From contig JBBPUQ010000002.1 in NCBI GenBank assembly GCA_038501195.1, positions 5,223,001 to 5,287,000 of the forward strand: DNA of 64,000 nucleotides, read 5' to 3'. Position 1 is the first letter of the stretch. Every line of letters begins with the position of its first letter. Of this stretch, positions 22,680 to 34,645 are shown piece by piece. The position numbers and the translations under genes are program-made. Origin of the DNA: Nemania diffusa. Lineage: Eukaryota > Ascomycota > Sordariomycetes > Xylariales > Xylariaceae. The notes under the pieces are model-generated. The model was not told where the DNA came from and did no database searches. It saw nothing but the letters and a program-made list of their open reading frames with translations.

Positions 22680-24920
22680 TCATGTCGAAGAAGACACCTC
22701 CGTCTTCTTGGTCTTAGGGACGCAACAGTCCCCAGCATCGCCAACGACACGATCAGCGGCTTCTCTCAGGACGCTGCTCTCCGCCGTATATCCGCCGTCG
22801 TTCACCTCGCCGAAATCCCGCGCCACTGCAACACACGGGAGGTTAGTTATATATGTCCATTTTGCACGTGGGATATGAGGGTCTCGATTCCTCAATTAGA
22901 AGGCTTCTAGAATAGCATGTTTGGTCTAAAAGAGGAGCTTTATGCTCTAGCGTTATGGCCCCGATAAGCTGGGGACAAGAACGCCGGGAAGTACTCACGG
23001 GAGTCGCAGATGCCGGCCAGCTCGACGTCCTTTGCCGATAGCCCCGCTGGGCTATGCGTTGTCCACCGGATGTACGTCGTGTTGTAGACCTGCGCTGGCT
23101 TATTAGTAGGTAGGTGGCGGGAGGTGTGGGCGTAGGTAAGGTGTGGATGTGGGGGGTCAGGGGATAGGGCTGTGGCTGGCTGTATATGTCTGCATCTGTC
23201 GTCGAGCATGCATGATTACAAGCGTGTCGGTTGTATGGTGTGTTGATGGTGTGTTCATCATGATGAGCTCTGATACACAGCTCGCAAGCCTGTTTCGGGG
23301 GAGAAGATGCGGTGCGGTGCGGTGCGTGCGTGGTGGGCAATGGAACAGCCGCGCCGCTCCCGCACGGGCAGGTGGCGTCGCTCTCTTAGCTAATCTATTG
23401 GCGACCTGAGTTTCATGCAGACTTCCTCGATGCGGGCGCCAAAAAGTACCCAACAGGAAGCGGATGTAGCCCCTGCCGACGAGGGCGGAGGGGACCTCGC
23501 GGTTCAAGATAGGAGTACGCAGTAAGGGTAACGTAACGCGCGAGTGTGATTGTGGCGAGGCGGCCTAGGTTAGGGTGGGAATAGGTATGTATGTACGCAG
23601 TATGATGATGTATGGGGGAAAGTCGGGGTCGAGGAGATCTTCGATAACCTCGCAACATGCCATCGAAAGGGGCTTTAGATGCGTAATAGTATTTAGTATT
23701 TGTACGTACGTTAGACCACTCCGGGTGGTGATTCTTCAACTTGCATTGCAGCGCAACGGCCGTCATGAAATCCTATAGAGGCACAAGTCAGCTGAGTAAT
23801 GAACAAATGCATGCTCATTTCTCTTGTGCAACATGTGCCCCCCAAATGGGAATAGGTGGCAGACTGGAGTCATGGGTGATTATATGGTAGAGAGCGCCAT
23901 GTCGCGCTTGGACGGGCGGACTCCAGGATATGAATTGCTCCGTATCATCTCTTGGCTTCGGTGTCTCGCAGCATGCAGCCTTATTAGGCATCTGACCGGG
24001 TGGATTTACCACTCGGGGGCCAACCCGGCCTGTTATGGAGACCCAGTCAGCTGCAAGTTGGCGAGTTGGCACCCAGGTTAGCAGTACTATGTACGAGCAG
24101 TACCTAAGTAGGCTCGCGAGGGTCGCTTCCAGGCTGGCTGCCGTCATCCTACTGACGTCGCCAGGTATGTAGTTTGTTCGGGCCATCACATCGGCGATAC
24201 AGAGTACTGATGCGGATCAACGCTGCTTCCTCTGGCGCAGCCTGCTCGATGCGCGTGAAACCGAAGGATTGGGGATTCGGCAGGCAAGGTAGCTATGTGG
24301 CACAGGGTCGAAGTCGTCGAGTCCTGAACCGCTGCCTCACCCATGCGGCAGAGCATTTGCCCTCGCATGTAATCCCAATGTTCTTCGACGTTTGGGGAGG
24401 AAGTACTGCGTGAAAGTACAGAGTATACTCCGTCTTCTCAGGCAAGATGCTAGATAAGCCGCTTACGAAACAGGGCTTGGCGCAGATGCCGCCGTATAAT
24501 GAATCATGTATACGCATACGCATCCAAAAAAAAAATCCAAAAAAAAGATTGGCGGGAAGAAACGTGAGTTCCCAGACGCATAGACTCACTCACCCACGTC
24601 TTTGTAAAATTCCGGAACTTGAAACTCCTCTCCAGCCCTTGGCCGTTGGGGATCAAGGTCCAACGCCCTCCTTTCCCTGGTGACGATAGCAGCTCTTGGA
24701 GAGCCGCCGCCAAGGAAGTCTCGTCTGCACCGGCCGAGAACTTGACTTTCGGGTTGTTGTCCATTGCGTCAACCGCAGACGACGACGACGACTGAAAGCG
24801 GTATATCTGCGCGCATGCGGAAGGAAACCGTACTTCTCTCGCAGCCTGCCTCGTCAAGCGTAGGACCTGGATGGAATCTCTCGTGTGACGTCGTGTTAGG
24901 CTGGCGTGGCGGGCGAACAT
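22680..24920 (-). CDS. pterin-4a-carbinolamine dehydratase with large introns
   Basis: Dehydrates 4a-hydroxytetrahydrobiopterin to the quinonoid pterin; in fungi without a clear biopterin cycle the family's role is open. Exons are 24920-24594, 23772-23710 (63 nt), 23089-22999 and 22825-22680, joined by introns of 821, 620 and 173 nt; the product has 208 residues. All junctions keep phase, and the joined protein matches the family continuously: RSFKFRNFTKTW, DFMTAVALQCKLKNHHPEW (His124 and His125 are the catalytic pair), then VYNTTYIRWTTHSPAGLSAKD with the third histidine (142). Residues 1-45 are Arg-rich and lack acidic residues up to about residue 15, like a mitochondrial presequence. An internal ATG (MDNNPKVKF, about residue 53) could give a cytosolic form. 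The C-terminal tail ends KTKKTEVSSST. The family call is firm; the intron sizes are unusual for a filamentous fungus. Confidence 0.88.
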
Positions 24921-27900
24921 GCGTGCGATAAGATCGGCTGAACTTGAGCCGGTCGGAGATAGGTGATGCTTTTATGAAATATGTTTATGTACGGTAGATA
25001 CGCGTATGCGTTCAACTGGAAAGGGCGACCTATCTGTGTACCTATCTTATGTAGGTAAGTATTCGTTTGAGAGCAGGCCGTTTCCTTAGGTGTGATAGGT
25101 ATCGGTAACAGCCTAGGTATTGCGATTGTGACCTAGTAATAGTTATGTATCCTCGGTTGTGTTACCGAAATTACTACCCCTACCGCTGTAATATCAAAGC
25201 AACAAAACAACAACTCATCACCTGCAATGATCAAATGATTAAGTAGGTACGTTTGTATATAGCTTACGTAATATATCGGGAGCATCCCTACACATAGACA
25301 GGGTGCTAAGACTCCAAGAGGGAATATACGTACGGTGCCTATTATTTATACCCCCAATGATTACTGATGACTTCATCTTCTAGATTTGTTTGTTAGTCAT
25401 TTTCTTGGACATCTAATTGCCTGGGTATATGTAGGCGTATCAGCAATCGTCAAAGTATATTAATAACTAACTCATTATGCAACGTTAAAATACATTATCC
25501 TATGATCATCTAAACTCGCGCACAGCTTTGATCCTTCGCCATACTTTGTTAAGTTGATTAGATAAATGATACCGCGGTTCTGGGACCAGATCCTGAATGT
25601 ATACGGGTGCTGACCCGGACCTATGCTGTGTACTATGTAGGTGCTACTGCGTACAAATATATCATTTAGCCCATTTTCAGGGGGCTGAGATCCTCAACCA
25701 CTCAATCGCTCGGGCGTAACCGGATGCGATTGACTTTGTCAGCATGCATTTACTGCTACCTACATAGGTGGGCTGTCACTCTCTGATGTACAAATGATAT
25801 ACACACTTTATGGTAGTTAAGACGAGATGCCCTTGTTAGATGAGCAAGAATAGTAAGAATAGGCACAATAAACCACTAGTCTATCTTTTGGAATGTCTTA
25901 GGTATATATCTACGAGGTGCCCGCCACGTTTGAGAGGGTTGCTCCCGGACTGGGGAATAGATGTACGATAGATATGGCGTACGGCGTATTTGCTACGCTT
26001 AAGCACGTCGCAGGTGGATTACTGAGTAGAGACTCGTAACCTGCCTGACTAATGATTCTATTTCGAGATAATAGAAACGGCATATATGTATAAAAGGAGA
26101 TACTTAGTTAGATCTTGGAGTCGAAGACCCCATCGGCAGGTGTCTACCGGCTCGACTAGGATGTCATTCCTTATAGAGATATCCGGCACGGCTAGACAAG
26201 TGAAGTATTAAGTAGTGATATAAGTAGCTTAAACGGACGCCCCAACTGTTGTCGTCGTGGGTGTCGTGGTAGCTGACGAAGAGAACAGTAATCTACATCG
26301 TCTTGTGAGTTGTGAGCAAATAAATGCTGAAAGGTGAGCTTTCGAGTGTGGGAGGAATTCGTTAAAGAGGACTATTATGACTGTTGACGTATCCCTGGTG
26401 GTGTTGAAGCTTATTCAGATAATAATATCTCCTTCCCTATTCCTTCGGAACGCCTTACAGCACTATATAGGTAGGCGTGAACTAAACACACACCCGGGCA
26501 GCGAACCGCCGGACACCCTGGTATGGGACAAGCTGGGGGATTGGTCCCCCATGTGCCGTTTTAGCTAACCCGCGAGCCGACATATGCAAAGTAAGCAAAT
26601 GCGAATAGGCTTTTGGTACCTAGGGCACTGCAGCACGAGCCAGCACCCATACGGGCCTGAGGTTCAAACCCACCTGCTGACTAGCCTATCACTCGCTTAT
26701 TCGGGCTCAGGGGCATTCCTCGGTACGCAAAGAAGTCAGCCTGTAAGTCAAGCATTGCCAAGTAACAAGCTTAAAGGTAGAAAACTACACCCTATTCCCG
26801 GGTTCGGAACCGAAAAGGAATGAACCAGAGGATCGTGGTTGCTCGTAGGCAGGATTTTCGTGCACACTATACAAAAGGAATGAAAAAGAGGACCAAAAAA
26901 CCGCGACTTTCGAATAAGAACAAGTACATACTACGTACAGTACTAAGTGTCTGAATGGATGTCGCTCCTTATGGCGGTAATAGATAAGTTTTCGTTATTA
27001 ATCATTCAAGGCCTATTGCATTGGCTTGTCAAGAATAAAAGAGACATGATTGGCTCGGGAGTATCTAAGATAGCCGATTAAAAGTTCCTATGGGTATAAC
27101 GGTTAGTCTGATTGTTTCCAAATACTGCGTAAGTATAGTTCTCATTAGGGTGCAGATCCCGGAGATGCATTATAACACCGCGCATCGGTTGACTTAGCCC
27201 TATCTACTTGCATACTTATACGTATAGACGATCAGGACCACCTGCTTATGAAAAGTGCATTGTATACCTTTTGTCATAGGTAAATGTTGCTGAGGCTGTT
27301 TTATTAGAAATTTAGCAAATAGCCAATCCGCGCTGCGTGGCGCTAATAAACCTTAATTCTTTGAATAAGCACGACAGACTCGAGACACGTCGTCGAGAGC
27401 TACCTACCTAGGGTAGCTGAATGTGATTAATGGCGGACACTGTACTCCATATCAAAACCGTATATGTTGTCACACTGCATGATTGGTGATTGGTGATTTT
27501 ACAACTCACCCAATTCGAATGCCTACACGAGCAAGAGAGACAGAGACATGTATTGTGACACGTTGGACCGAACATTGACTAGGAGGTGTTGGCCATTCTG
27601 ATTCGTGATTCTTCTAGGGCATGTCGACGCGACCTGGCTAGTCGCTGTTCGCGCCTCTCCACAATCATGATGTGATATTATTCTCATTATTATACCTACC
27701 CTATTGTCAATAGTAGGTAGTATGCGTAATGCCTATGCTGCCCTGATAGAGTTAGATCGCGAGTTAGGTTGTGATAGTGACAAGACTCACCATCTAGGCT
27801 ACAGTCTATATACTACGCAGATACCCGTCTTGACGAAAGCGGAATGTGTTTCGTCATAGCAGATAATATGCAGGTAACGTCGTTAACCAACATTTTGTTC

Positions 27901-30900
27901 TTTTTGAAACACGCAACACTTATAGCAATGCGAGGCCGTATGCAACGCGACGCAATTTGGAAGAGTGCCACAATACTTTTGGTCAATTCCAGCCACGGAG
28001 CGATCGGCAGCCGATTACTAAATCTCATGTAACCTCTCCCGATGCGACTCGAGCCAACAGCACTCAATTGTGCCTGTCACGTCGGACAGGGAAGAGCTCA
28101 AGCTGGTAAATGAGGACCATTCGCTTCGGTATGTAGGAATTAGTGTAACCAACACCAGATGGTAGTACGAGTCCGGCGTCGTGCTCGCAATTTAGGGTCA
28201 GCTAAGAGATGCGCATAGAGAAGTGAAAACAGCGATAGCTTGCTGGCGGCTGGCTGCTGAGGGAATGGAAGTATTCTAAATGATGCGAGGGTCCGGAGAA
28301 GCTGTGTTGGTTGTTGGCTGCACGCTTAGTTTCGATGCCATTAGCTGCTGTGCCGCGTTCTACCTCCTAACACTATCCTGTGTATACATACTATGTAATC
28401 AAGTCGCCAACAAGAAGCAAATATTTTGTTGGTCCGGACATAACATCAAATAAGTACGCATACGTAAGATAGGTAATTATTAGCGACCTGCCTTGATTAG
28501 ACACAGCGCCTTCGATATTCGACTGCACTTATGCATGCTTATTTGAGACGAAGCTGAAGTTGGCACGGACTGTGTTACCTAGGTATATCTAGATATAAGT
28601 ACTGTAATATGAACAAAAAAAGTGGTAATGATCGTGGCAAGTTGCAACGATAAAGCAAAAAAAAAAGACGGAGGATCCATTTGCGGAGTGGGCGCCCACT
28701 CTACATAATACCTACCTACATACCTACAGTGGGCCCCGTAGGCCCCGTAGGTAGTCTAAGTGCTGTAAGTATGCGTATTTTGTAGAGTAGGTACGGGAGT
28801 ATACTCTGTAGGCAAGCTTAGTAATGCGTGCAGGATACAGCACCGTTCTAAACTGTGCAGCGGCTATAATCCTTCCCGAGCGGAGACCACCGTATCTGTT
28901 GAGCCTCCAAAGGATAAGGATGAATAAGGAATGAGGAAGCACCCTCCCAGTTTTCCCTATTCACATTAGCTCTCCTAGCTCCTAGGCACCGACATGGCAT
29001 TTTATCACTGCTCCCCTCGTCTGCTCATCATATCATATTGAATAGTGGCATACATAGCTGTAGCGGAGTCTTTAGAATAGCCGAACACGAACCGATCAAT
29101 AGTCAGCTGAAGCAATATTTCTTTTCTCGATTGGCAACAGGCTGGAAGCTACATTACATACATACCTAGCCGCCTCTCAAAAGTCCCGGTCCCGACAGGC
29201 CTACCAATCACTTACTAAGAGCCGACTATGAGGTAGCTAGGCATGTAAGGGGCGACCGAATGGAGACCGACGAGCGTCTCCTTTCGTCAAATATACCTAT
29301 GTCGGTTAGATGAAAGGGTCCTAGTGGAAACCCCGAGACTGGCGAGCTGGGAATTTATGAACATTTCGTCTTTTCCACGGCCACCGATCACATTAAAAGG
29401 GGATGGGTAATTTGGCTACTTTGTAGGTCTGTAGACCGGGGTCATTTTAAGCCACAGCCGTAGGTCGTAACATAAGATCTATAGCCTAACTGTCACGTGT
29501 AGATGTACCTATTTATTGTATGACGCACGAGAGCATTTAGCACGCGGGATAGAGGGACTTTTGAGAAGAGATATCTACGTGATGTACCAGGCATATTAAT
29601 GTTATTTATAGGTTAACTTGCCGATGGGTCGCAGGTGTCGATGGCTGATGGCTTGCATACTCTGCGACTAGGCAACAGCACTTTATTTCTGAGATATTCA
29701 CCTTCATACGATACTGTCAAAATTGGGTGTCTTGAGAACTACTACCTAACCTACATTTTGTCTCGGAGTTATAAAAGAAGCCGTACTGTGTTATACGTTT
29801 GCAATGTGCCGCGAGTTTGCTTTTAACTAACAACGGTATAGGATATGGTGCTAAGTAATTACAGTGCATAATGCATACTGTATTTCAAAGGGTATCTGTG
29901 TACACAAGAACAGTAGATTGATTGCCTTCAATGTTTGAAAGGTAGAACATGCCTACTTACATACATACAAAACACTAGCTCGGTAATTGCCTAATCCGGC
30001 GATTCCTTATGACAAAATAGGCTAAGTTAGTCTGGAGAGGAATGTATCGTATAACATGTACCGAGATACCTATACGTAGCGTTGAGGTAAATACTATATT
30101 ACTAAGCCCTCAGCTACATTTATAATTATCATGAAAAATGAAAGATAACTAACTACAGGCAATCCCGAAAATTGCTAGTAGCGAAGGTACGCGCAGACAT
30201 CAAGCATACCTAATTTAAGCTGTATCTGTACTCCTTATAGTATTAGGTAATCCCTTTACCTAGGTAGGTACATGTAGGTATGTATGTTCCCACTTACCTA
30301 ATATGCACATTACTTAAGATGTTTTATACGCTGTCCGTAGCACTGTGCTAGGTGTTCCGTGCTAAGCTCAGCAACTTTTTCTTTTCTTTCTTTCCCTTTT
30401 TTGTGTCCCCATGCTGACAAACATAGTCCCCAATTTTATTGCTTGTTCCTTGTGTGGACCAGGTATCATCGACCATCGGGCATCGGCCACCCACGCGACA
30501 AAATACCTACACGCAGCCTGCAGCACGACAACTGCCCCTGCGACTGCCATTGCCGCATTTGTGAGCAGTACAGAGTAGGTACTGCGTACCTACGTATAGC
30601 AAAACCACTGCACGATTTCCAATCTTTACCCTCTGCCTCAGTCCGCACGTAGTACAAGTCATTTCTCATACTCGCGTGTTTAGCACAAAGTCCTCATGGT
30701 GGGGGATCGTCACTTTGGACTACCTATATTTTTCATCTGAGTTTTCCCTCACGCTTTTGTTCCTGTCCCAAGTCAAACAAGCATATCTCGCCTCACCTAA
30801 CGATAGCTCGTTGCAACTTTGTTAGATCTTAACATATCCGGACCTCATCGTGTCGCCTACTCAATACTGCGTATATACTCATGAAGGTGACGCATAGCTC

Positions 30901-32092
30901 TAGACGGGTTGTTAAGGTCGGATCGCGTCGCTAGCTACCGGCAAATTCGACTAGGCATAAGTACTGTCCAGGGCGCTTTCGGTATCACGCAACTTTGTAG
31001 TTAGCCTCAGCACTTTAACTGCTAAAACACACTGGCGACTATCACTGCAGGCTTTAACTCAAGCTACCTCACTTAAGGCAGGCAGGTGATCCAGACCAGA
31101 CCATTTACTCACCTCCTTACCTAACCAAGCTACCCACCTACATAATATTTCCGAGGTCCTGCTGCACTGCTTCTCGGGCTGCCGGGCTATCGTTGCTGTA
31201 ACTTCGGGAATACATACATAGAGTGGCTTTCTTGTCGATCCTACGCAGCTAGGTATCTACTGGAGGCCCGTACTGGGTTTGTTGGCCTGTTTATCCAGGA
31301 AACTCTCGGTAGTGGCCTCGATTAGCGATTACCTACCTCTTCATACTGCACTATCGCATGTGCAGCCAAACCCAACATTGCAGACAACCGTTCGCCCGTA
31401 GCTTACGTCTGTAACATTTCGGCACTTAGACGTACTCGAGGCCCGCTACATCCATTGGCGCTCATCATCCACTTACTACCTTGGTATTGAGACTGAGCCC
31501 CGGGTGCCAAAATACCGTACATGTAGGAAAAGCTCAGTGTATTATTCATCATCCAATGCCGCATTACACTACAAACGCATAGGTATGTGCATACAGCCAG
31601 ACATCAGAGACAGACATACCATACGACGCACATATACATATACATGCCATACGTACACATGTACACGTCCTACGCATACATACAGAATCCATTTACCTCT
31701 CTACCTACCTACATACCTGCATACCTATACCTATATACCTACTTACACTTACTTACCAAAATAAGCCCCCCCTTGCGAGATTGGGCTTGGTCTTCGCCGG
31801 CTATGTGGTTGGTTGTTTGTCATCACTCGTCCCCCCCATCCTCCATCTTCCATCTCCCATCTTCCCACCTCCTGTCCCGAGCGGAATGCGCAGGTCCGCG
31901 CACATTTGGCCACATATTACCGGAACTGACGGAATGCTTCCCAGGTAGCTACCATACAGTACAGTACTGCATATTGTTGTTCTGCTCCGTATCAAAACGC
32001 TCTTTCGCAGTTTTAACCTCCGTGTACCTATCTCACCGCAAAGTTGGCTCCTCATCTCGCATCCCGCACCCCGATGCTGAGTCAGAATCAAA
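24921..32092. other. 7-kb gene-free region
   Basis: The longest empty stretch in the window. No frame exceeds about 100 codons before 31500, stop codons are dense in all frames, and I recognise no domain, no RNA gene and no intact mobile element. Words of the type TAGGTA, TACCTA, GTACCTAC and ACATACCTAC recur throughout. A more GC-rich patch with an imperfect direct duplication (AAAAGGAATGAA at about 26813 and again at about 26873) lies at 26480-26900. The right end is a pyrimidine-rich microsatellite and the upstream region of the bZIP gene. Old, mutated repeats or a long regulatory region are both possible. Confidence 0.55.
31600..31765 (+). repeat. CATA/CCTA-type microsatellite tract
   Basis: Imperfect tetranucleotide repeat: ATACATATACAT words give way to CTACCTACCTACATACC and TACCTATACCTATATACC. 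It lies about 330 bases before the predicted bZIP start codon, so it may sit in the promoter or 5' UTR. Confidence 0.8.
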
Positions 32093-32109
32093 ATGCAAAA
32101 CAACACTAA
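32074..32109 (+). promoter_or_regulatory. overlapping upstream ORF of the bZIP gene
   Basis: An 11-codon upstream frame starting MLSQNQNAKQH opens at 32074 and stops at 32109. It therefore overlaps the predicted main start at 32093 in another frame. If the transcript includes it, scanning ribosomes would meet this ATG first and miss the main start, a usual way to hold back translation. It depends on the main ATG being right. Confidence 0.4.
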
Positions 32110-33733
32110 CTCGAGTGGTATGTCGCGCGGGTTTCTTAGGTTTCTTAGCTTATCCTCTCTCTCCAATCCCCTTGCACAATTACGTATAGCTATTCCCCGA
32201 TCCCATCGCCAAACCCACATGCGCAATGTGCAGCCCTTCGGTTCATATACTCGCACCCCCCTTTTGTCAACCTCCTCCGCATGCCATGGAATACAAACTG
32301 CACCCCTCCCCATGTTAATACCGTTTAATCCCTCCCCCCGGTTAGTTTTGCACCACATACCTACCTAGCATTAATACCTATGTAATCACCCATACTGTAC
32401 CTACTTTACTTTATGGTAGTTCTGGAAGCTTGTCGGCGTTATAACTACTATCTTGGAGCACGCGTCCATAAAACTCCCATTCTGCTCACCCGGCTCGCTT
32501 ACTGGATACTTCGTTGTTTGATTTCTTATTATACCTACACCTTTCCCATCTCCGGGGTATATTCTTTCTACTCAACTGCCTTTCCAAGGCTCTTGAAAAA
32601 AGTTTATGCCTACTTCTAAGTCAGGACTAATCCCTACTACATAGAAACTCGAGGGTTTTCTGCGAAGTCTGGGTTAGGACCAGATCTCTATAATCAGTCA
32701 GGCTCTGGAATAGGTTCAGCCACAACTGCTACTGAAGCTATCCGGCCTTCTATACCACAACCTGTGTCACTGCCACCGCAATCGCATGGGTACGCCGATA
32801 TTGGGTTGGATACGCAGACCCATCTCCACCCACATTTGAGACCTGCACAATCCGGTCTTGCATCGGATATGATGCATAGGGGTGCCTCATCGACGTCCGA
32901 AGAACTGGGCCGTGTGTCTACTTCACCAACTGCATCTTCTATGGCGGCGCAAGGCATAATAGGACATGACCCTGATGACTCAATTACGGATGGGCGAAAG
33001 GCGAAGCGAGAATTATCACAATCAAAACGAGCTGCCCAGAACAGGGCTGCACAGGTAAGCATGCAATCCTACAATCTGTAGTCTAGTGGTTTCATAACTT
33101 TTCACGACGTGGTTTGTCTATACGCACGTTCTGTCCTTGCTTCGGGTTCGGACCAGTTATTCGTTGGAATGCGTTATATTGTCGCATGCAATATGAAGAA
33201 GAGTGTACATGAAGATGCCCCCATGTGTAGAATGCATACCCTAATGGATATCATTACCCAAACTAACATCGCTATAGCGAGCTTTTCGGCAAAGAAAGGA
33301 GCATTACATTAAAAAGCTAGAGCAACAAGTCCGGGATTATACGGAGATGGAACAGAACTGGAAGGCTATTCAAAGCGACAACTACGCTCTTCGCGAGTAT
33401 GTAATTCAATTACAATCGCGCCTTTTGGATCTACAGGTAGAGCTCCCGCAGCCTCCTCCAAATATTACTATCGCACCACCGGGCCAACCGAGCGCGACAC
33501 GGCAGCCGCATAATAGTGCTCCTACTGAACCGGCTCCAAATGCCACTTCTGCAGGAACGTTGGCAGATGTAGCAGCAGCTGTAGCAGGTTTAGCTAGAGA
33601 ACCCATAACGGATGGGAGCTACAGCAAATCCACATTTAAGAGCGAAAATGCCGGTCCTTCACATCCCAACGACGAAATGCGAAGACAGCTCCAGGCAGAT
33701 GTGTTGCCGCCACCTGCTTCGATGCGAACATAG
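32093..33733 (+). CDS. KapC-like bZIP transcription factor
   Basis: Nuclear DNA-binding regulator of the AP-1/Pap1 fungal bZIP class, nearest to KapC. Proposed exons are 32093-32117, 32645-33054 and 33278-33733 (296 residues). The 223-nt second intron is certain: it splits the basic region at AAQ|RAF and restores NRAAQRAFRQRKEHY (from Asn141), the fungal NxxAQxxFR recognition signature. A leucine zipper follows (KKLEQQVRDYTEME, then ALREYVIQLQSRLLDL). The C-terminal third is Pro/Ala-rich and disordered. The frame before 32645 has no ATG, so an upstream exon is required. I chose MQNNTNSS at 32093 because it has a GTATGT donor in the right phase and an ACTAAT branch before the acceptor at 32644; the intron would be 527 nt. 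That first exon is inferred and less certain. The frame stays open past the TAG stop (see findings). Confidence 0.82.
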
Positions 33734-34645
33734 CAAACCGTGGATGCGGAGGTAGGGCTACTAGAAGAAGAAGATGACGATGAAGCTGAAGAAGAAGTGC
33801 GGGGAATCGAACTATTGGGTAATTGGTTCGAAACCATGCACGCGCATAAGAGGCAGTGAATTGCACGGGCAGAGAGCTGGAACTGGAAGATAGACGGGAG
33901 GTCACGGATGGAAACATCGAGCTTTCGGTCCTGTGTGGGTCCCCAGCAATGGCGTTACGGGTGCGCATCGGCTTCCGCGGATGCTGGTATCATTTTTTCG
34001 GATCGGGCGTTCGGTTAGGCCACCAAGCTCCTGCCATATCGGTATTAGATACCAAAACGTGGCTGTCACTTCCACCATCGAAGGTCTGCGACCTGGCGAA
34101 TTATTTTCGAACGCGTCGGTCTCGAACCCTCAGCCACCTATCTACCTATGTGCCTCCTCACATTCCGATCCACTTACATGGTGAGAGGTGAACTAGGTAA
34201 ATGCTATAACGGCATGTGGGGCCATGACAACTAAGGCGATGACCTAATATCATCATCATGTCTTATGTCAGCCTCTACCTAGGCCTATATTTAAGCCCGT
34301 TATGTTAGGAGACTAGAGTAGTGTGTCTACAGTAGACTTTTTTTAAAATGAAAAAAATAGCTACTGCGGACTAACATGGCCGACGAAAATTCGTACGGCC
34401 ACTGTACATATACTTTAAATTCGGACGAGCTAGTTTTCTTGCTCCCACGTTCCTTCGTTGGTCTCCCTAGCTCTTTTCCACTCTAGTACTACGAACCAGT
34501 GGATTTTTGTCTAGTGAAATGACCCCGAAGAAGAAGGCCTGATAGCAGTGAGAGTCCTGCGCCCTACGCGCCCCTAAATTCAAGGTCATATAACCTACTA
34601 CGCCACATGTGGGCATCCCGCTGTGGTTTGGCAAAAGAACCCTCG
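33734..34645. other. convergent 3' region, bZIP / ARP5
   Basis: The first 123 bases form an in-frame acidic continuation of the bZIP reading frame up to a TGA at 33857-33859. Up to about 34195 the composition stays coding-like, but I recognise no domain in any frame. The rest is AT-rich and should be 3' UTR. Confidence 0.5.

Noticed and set aside
26640..26700. A tRNA B-box-like word (GGTTCAAACCC)
   Set aside because: The flanks do not form a T-arm, and no A-box or acceptor stem can be placed around it.
34110..34140. A minus-strand B-box-like word (GGTTCGAGACC)
   Set aside because: The T-stem does not pair and no acceptor stem or anticodon arm is present.
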